The notes beneath the pieces were generated by a model, which was not told the origin of the DNA, made no database searches, and was given only the letters and a program-made list of their open reading frames with translations. From NCBI GenBank assembly GCA_965267245.1, contig OZ253939.1:1984001-2048000 (forward strand): a stretch of DNA of 64,000 nucleotides, given 5' to 3'. Position numbers and translations under genes: made by a program. This document shows positions 61,483 through 64,000 of this stretch, in pieces (the first letter of the stretch is position 1; each line of letters begins with the position of its first letter). The DNA is from JANSWY01 sp965267245. Its GTDB lineage: Bacteria; Bacteroidota; Bacteroidia; Cytophagales; Cyclobacteriaceae.

Positions 61483-64000
61483 TTAAAATTCAAAACTTAC
61501 TGAGAGATTATAACTTTTCTCTTGAGGTGGAGTCAGGTAAGTAATATTACCACTCATGTTCCTGTCTGTTGCATTCTCAAAGTCTCTTGCAATCTCAGGA
61601 TCCAAACCCTCGAACTTAGTGAATGTAAGGAGATTAGTACCGGAAAGAGTAATATTCAGGTTATGAATAAACTTATTCACAGGAACATTATAGCTCAATT
61701 GCAGGTTTCTCAACCTTGCATATGTACCATCATGTAACCAAAGATCTGTATTGATCCAATGCGTATTGGATCCATATGTTTCAGTATCCAACGTCAATCT
61801 TGGATAAGTCGTCTGATCTCCAGGCTGTCTCCATCTGTCAAATATGTCTCTCCTCATATTCCAGTCTGTCACAACACCAAGTTGTCTTTTCGAAGAGGAG
61901 TCATATATATTTCCACCAATTGTAAAAGAGAATAAAGCACTAAGCGACCAGTTCTTGTAAGAAAATGTATTTGTAAGCCCTCCAACAAAATCCGGAAGCA
62001 CATCACCAACTGCCACCCTATCTTGCGGAGTCCATTCTGAGGTTTCATTACCGTTAATGTCTAGATATATTGGTAAACCAGTCTCAGTATCTACACCTGC
62101 ATATCTTACCAGGTAATTTGTACCAACTGGCTGACCCACAATAACTCTTGTATCATTAGTACCTCCACTCACTGATTCCTCGGAAAAATTACCAATGGAT
62201 TTGATCTTGTTTCTGTACTGAGATATATTGAAATTCGTCTGCCACGTGAAATCACCTTCAACATTGGTAGAATTCACAGCAAGCTCCCATCCCTGATTCA
62301 CAATCTGACCAACATTCGCAAAGTACCTGGAATCCAGACCGATTTGTCCTGGTAGAGCAAGATCCATTAAAACATCGTTTGTTAGCTTGTGGAAATAATC
62401 AGCCTCTGCTACAATTCTATCATTGAAGAAACCAATTTCCACCCCTACATCAAAATTATTGGTAGTCTCCCATTTTAAATCAGGGTTAGGAAATTGGGTA
62501 GGAAATCTAATATCATTAAAAGCATATCCGTTACCTTCTCCAGCTATTGGCCCAAGTTGATCCCAAATACCTAAAAACTGGTTAACCGGTAAATTCGAAT
62601 TACCCGTAATACCATAGTTAATCTTGAATTTCAAAACACTCAAATTCGTTGCTCCCGATAAGAAGCCTTCTTCGTTAGCAAACCAACTGAAACCTACAGT
62701 CGGGAAGAACCCAAATCTATTGTTTGGCCCGAACTTAGATGATCCATCCGTTCTAAGTGTTGCTTGAAAGAAATACTTCAATGCAACGTTATAATTGAAT
62801 CTGGCAAATGCACTGAAGAACTTGGTTTCTTCATTTGTAATGAGCTCACCTGCCTGCCTCAATGAATCAAACTCGACTTCCGGATCAAATCTAAGCTGCT
62901 CAGTAACATCGAATACACCCTTACCTGTGACTCCTGATCTTACTGATTGCTGGTACTCAGAACCAACCATTACCTTAAAGTCGTTATCTCTGATCTTCAT
63001 CAGGTACTCAGCTGTTCCAACTATATTATAGTTATCAACTTCAGTAATGTTAGCAAATGCCTGTCCTACAAATTCAGGTCTGTTTACTAGTTCTCCCGAT
63101 TCCCATTTGTCATCGTTAACTTCAAAAAAGTCATAGGATCCAGAAAGATTTAGGTTCAAGTTTTCAATAGGCGAATAGTTAAGACTAAGGTTACCTATCA
63201 CCCTGGTGTCAATAGTATTCCAATCAGTATTGGCACTTTGTCTAACAGGGTTACTGAAATCATTCGTGAAAAAATATGTGCCGTCTTCATTGAAGATAGG
63301 ATAAATTGGCAGTGCAGTAGACATAGCCTGTCCAATACCTCCACTCCAGGCGGCATTCACACGATCATTACTACCACGTGCATAAGAAATTCCCCCGGAG
63401 ACTTTTAAATCTTTAATTGGATCATAGTTAAAATTCACCCGACCACTAAGACGCTCATAGCTGTTCCCAATAAGAAAGCTTTCGTTATCTGAATATGAAA
63501 GTCCGGTATAAGTTTTAAATTTCTTTCCTCCATGATTCCAACTGAAGTTATACTCCTGTTTGAATCCTGTTCCAACAGTTTCATCCCACCAGTCAGTGTC
63601 GATGTTTCTTCTTTCAATTTCCTCCCAGGTCATTCCACCCGGTAAAGTTGCTCTTCCTACGTTCCCATCATTTTCCCAGGCCTCCTGGTATAATTGAAGG
63701 TACTCTTCGGTATTCAACATTTTAGCTTTTGCCGTAGGTGTTGAAACCCCTAATCGAGTTGAGAAGTTAAACTTGTCCCCGGATCCGGTTCCTCTTTTAG
63801 TTGTGATCAAAATAACTCCATTTGCTCCTCTAGAACCGTAGATACCTGCTGCTGCTGCATCCTTGAGAATCTCTATTGACTGGATGTCGTTTGGATTTAA
63901 GGTAGCCAGCGGGTTTGTATTCATAGCTCCACCATTTCTACTCGCACTTGTAAATTGATCCTGAGTAATTGGTATTCCATCTACTACATATAGAGGATCT
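61483..64000 (-). CDS. SusC/RagA-type TonB-dependent transporter, 5' end outside window
   Basis: The frame remains open to the right edge: upstream of the Met at 63924 the codons read DPLYVVDGIPITQDQFTSAS, so the start, signal peptide and the N-terminal domain are outside. About 838 residues are present. The plug motifs ATLNPNDIQSIEILKDAAAA and GIYGSRGANGVILITTKRG are followed by the barrel, ending YNLSVSFEF. It pairs with the SusD gene behind it to form a second uptake system. It is likely regulated differently from the GlcNAc locus, but the promoter is not visible. Confidence 0.93.
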   Translation of the reverse strand, partial: DPLYVVDGIPITQDQFTSASRNGGAMNTNPLATLNPNDIQSIEILKDAAAAGIYGSRGANGVILITTKRGTGSGDKFNFSTRLGVSTPTAKAKMLNTEEYLQLYQEAWENDGNVGRATLPGGMTWEEIERRNIDTDWWDETVGTGFKQEYNFSWNHGGKKFKTYTGLSYSDNESFLIGNSYERLSGRVNFNYDPIKDLKVSGGISYARGSNDRVNAAWSGGIGQAMSTALPIYPIFNEDGTYFFTNDFSNPVRQSANTDWNTIDTRVIGNLSLNYSPIENLNLNLSGSYDFFEVNDDKWESGELVNRPEFVGQAFANITEVDNYNIVGTAEYLMKIRDNDFKVMVGSEYQQSVRSGVTGKGVFDVTEQLRFDPEVEFDSLRQAGELITNEETKFFSAFARFNYNVALKYFFQATLRTDGSSKFGPNNRFGFFPTVGFSWFANEEGFLSGATNLSVLKFKINYGITGNSNLPVNQFLGIWDQLGPIAGEGNGYAFNDIRFPTQFPNPDLKWETTNNFDVGVEIGFFNDRIVAEADYFHKLTNDVLMDLALPGQIGLDSRYFANVGQIVNQGWELAVNSTNVEGDFTWQTNFNISQYRNKIKSIGNFSEESVSGGTNDTRVIVGQPVGTNYLVRYAGVDTETGLPIYLDINGNETSEWTPQDRVAVGDVLPDFVGGLTNTFSYKNWSLSALFSFTIGGNIYDSSSKRQLGVVTDWNMRRDIFDRWRQPGDQTTYPRLTLDTETYGSNTHWINTDLWLHDGTYARLRNLQLSYNVPVNKFIHNLNITLSGTNLLTFTKFEGLDPEIARDFENATDRNMSGNITYLTPPQEKSYNLSVSFEF

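Overview
The window comes from a Bacteroidota genome, most likely a marine-type Cytophagales/Flammeovirgaceae relative. That placement rests on two SusC/SusD outer-membrane pairs, a type IX secretion (T9SS) C-terminal sorting domain, Bacteroidota-style AT-rich leaders with few Shine-Dalgarno sites, many lipoproteins, and paired membrane histidine kinase/LytTR regulators. I saw no rRNA, tRNA, CRISPR array, integrase or insertion sequence. Genus is not inferred.

Layout. 1-555 is the 3' end of a DUF2911/TPR gene. 902-6162 is a compressed operon on the minus strand: a PIG-L deacetylase-like secreted protein, a 41-residue one-helix membrane protein, a sodium:solute symporter and a Gfo/Idh/MocA oxidoreductase. 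7395-15673 holds a small outer-membrane barrel protein, a 1685-residue T9SS adhesin-like protein and a roughly 1046-residue lipoprotein built from GSGY-type repeats. 16162-17801 holds a cytidylate-kinase-like protein and a fatty-acid-hydroxylase-family membrane enzyme.

17798-32519 is a GlcNAc/chitin-type utilisation locus. It contains an SSS symporter, a broken tail of a heparan-alpha-glucosaminide N-acetyltransferase-like gene, a GH20 beta-hexosaminidase with a C-terminal binding module, a NagB/PIG-L fusion, a ROK kinase, SusD and SusC, and a divergent LytS-type kinase with its LytTR regulator. Together these would capture amino-sugar oligomers at the outer membrane, cut them in the periplasm, import the monomers, phosphorylate them and deaminate them. 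Candidate LytTR direct repeats lie in the divergent promoter region.

32523-39028 carries an FtsX/MacB-type permease, a tiny Lys/Arg-rich exported protein, a GNAT-like protein, a SASA-type esterase lipoprotein and an OafA-type acyltransferase fused to an SGNH domain. 39202-45829 is an accessory group around a membrane-bound AraC regulator: three NTF2-like proteins, a DUF2911/TPR protein and a beta-lactamase-family hydrolase. Three copies of a roughly 24-bp motif lie in its promoter regions.

46562-58631 is the most unusual part. An ECF sigma factor, a TPR anti-sigma-like protein and a Cys-rich lipoprotein are transcribed divergently from a subtilase lipoprotein and an exported, membrane-anchored TPR-CHAT (caspase-like) protein. 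A second exported TPR-CHAT protein follows, with a coiled-coil secreted partner and a retropepsin-like/PDZ protein. All predicted catalytic residues of the subtilase and both CHAT proteins are present. This looks like a candidate envelope proteolytic or signalling system. 58793-64000 is a second SusC/SusD locus with two accessory secreted proteins; its SusC runs off the right edge.
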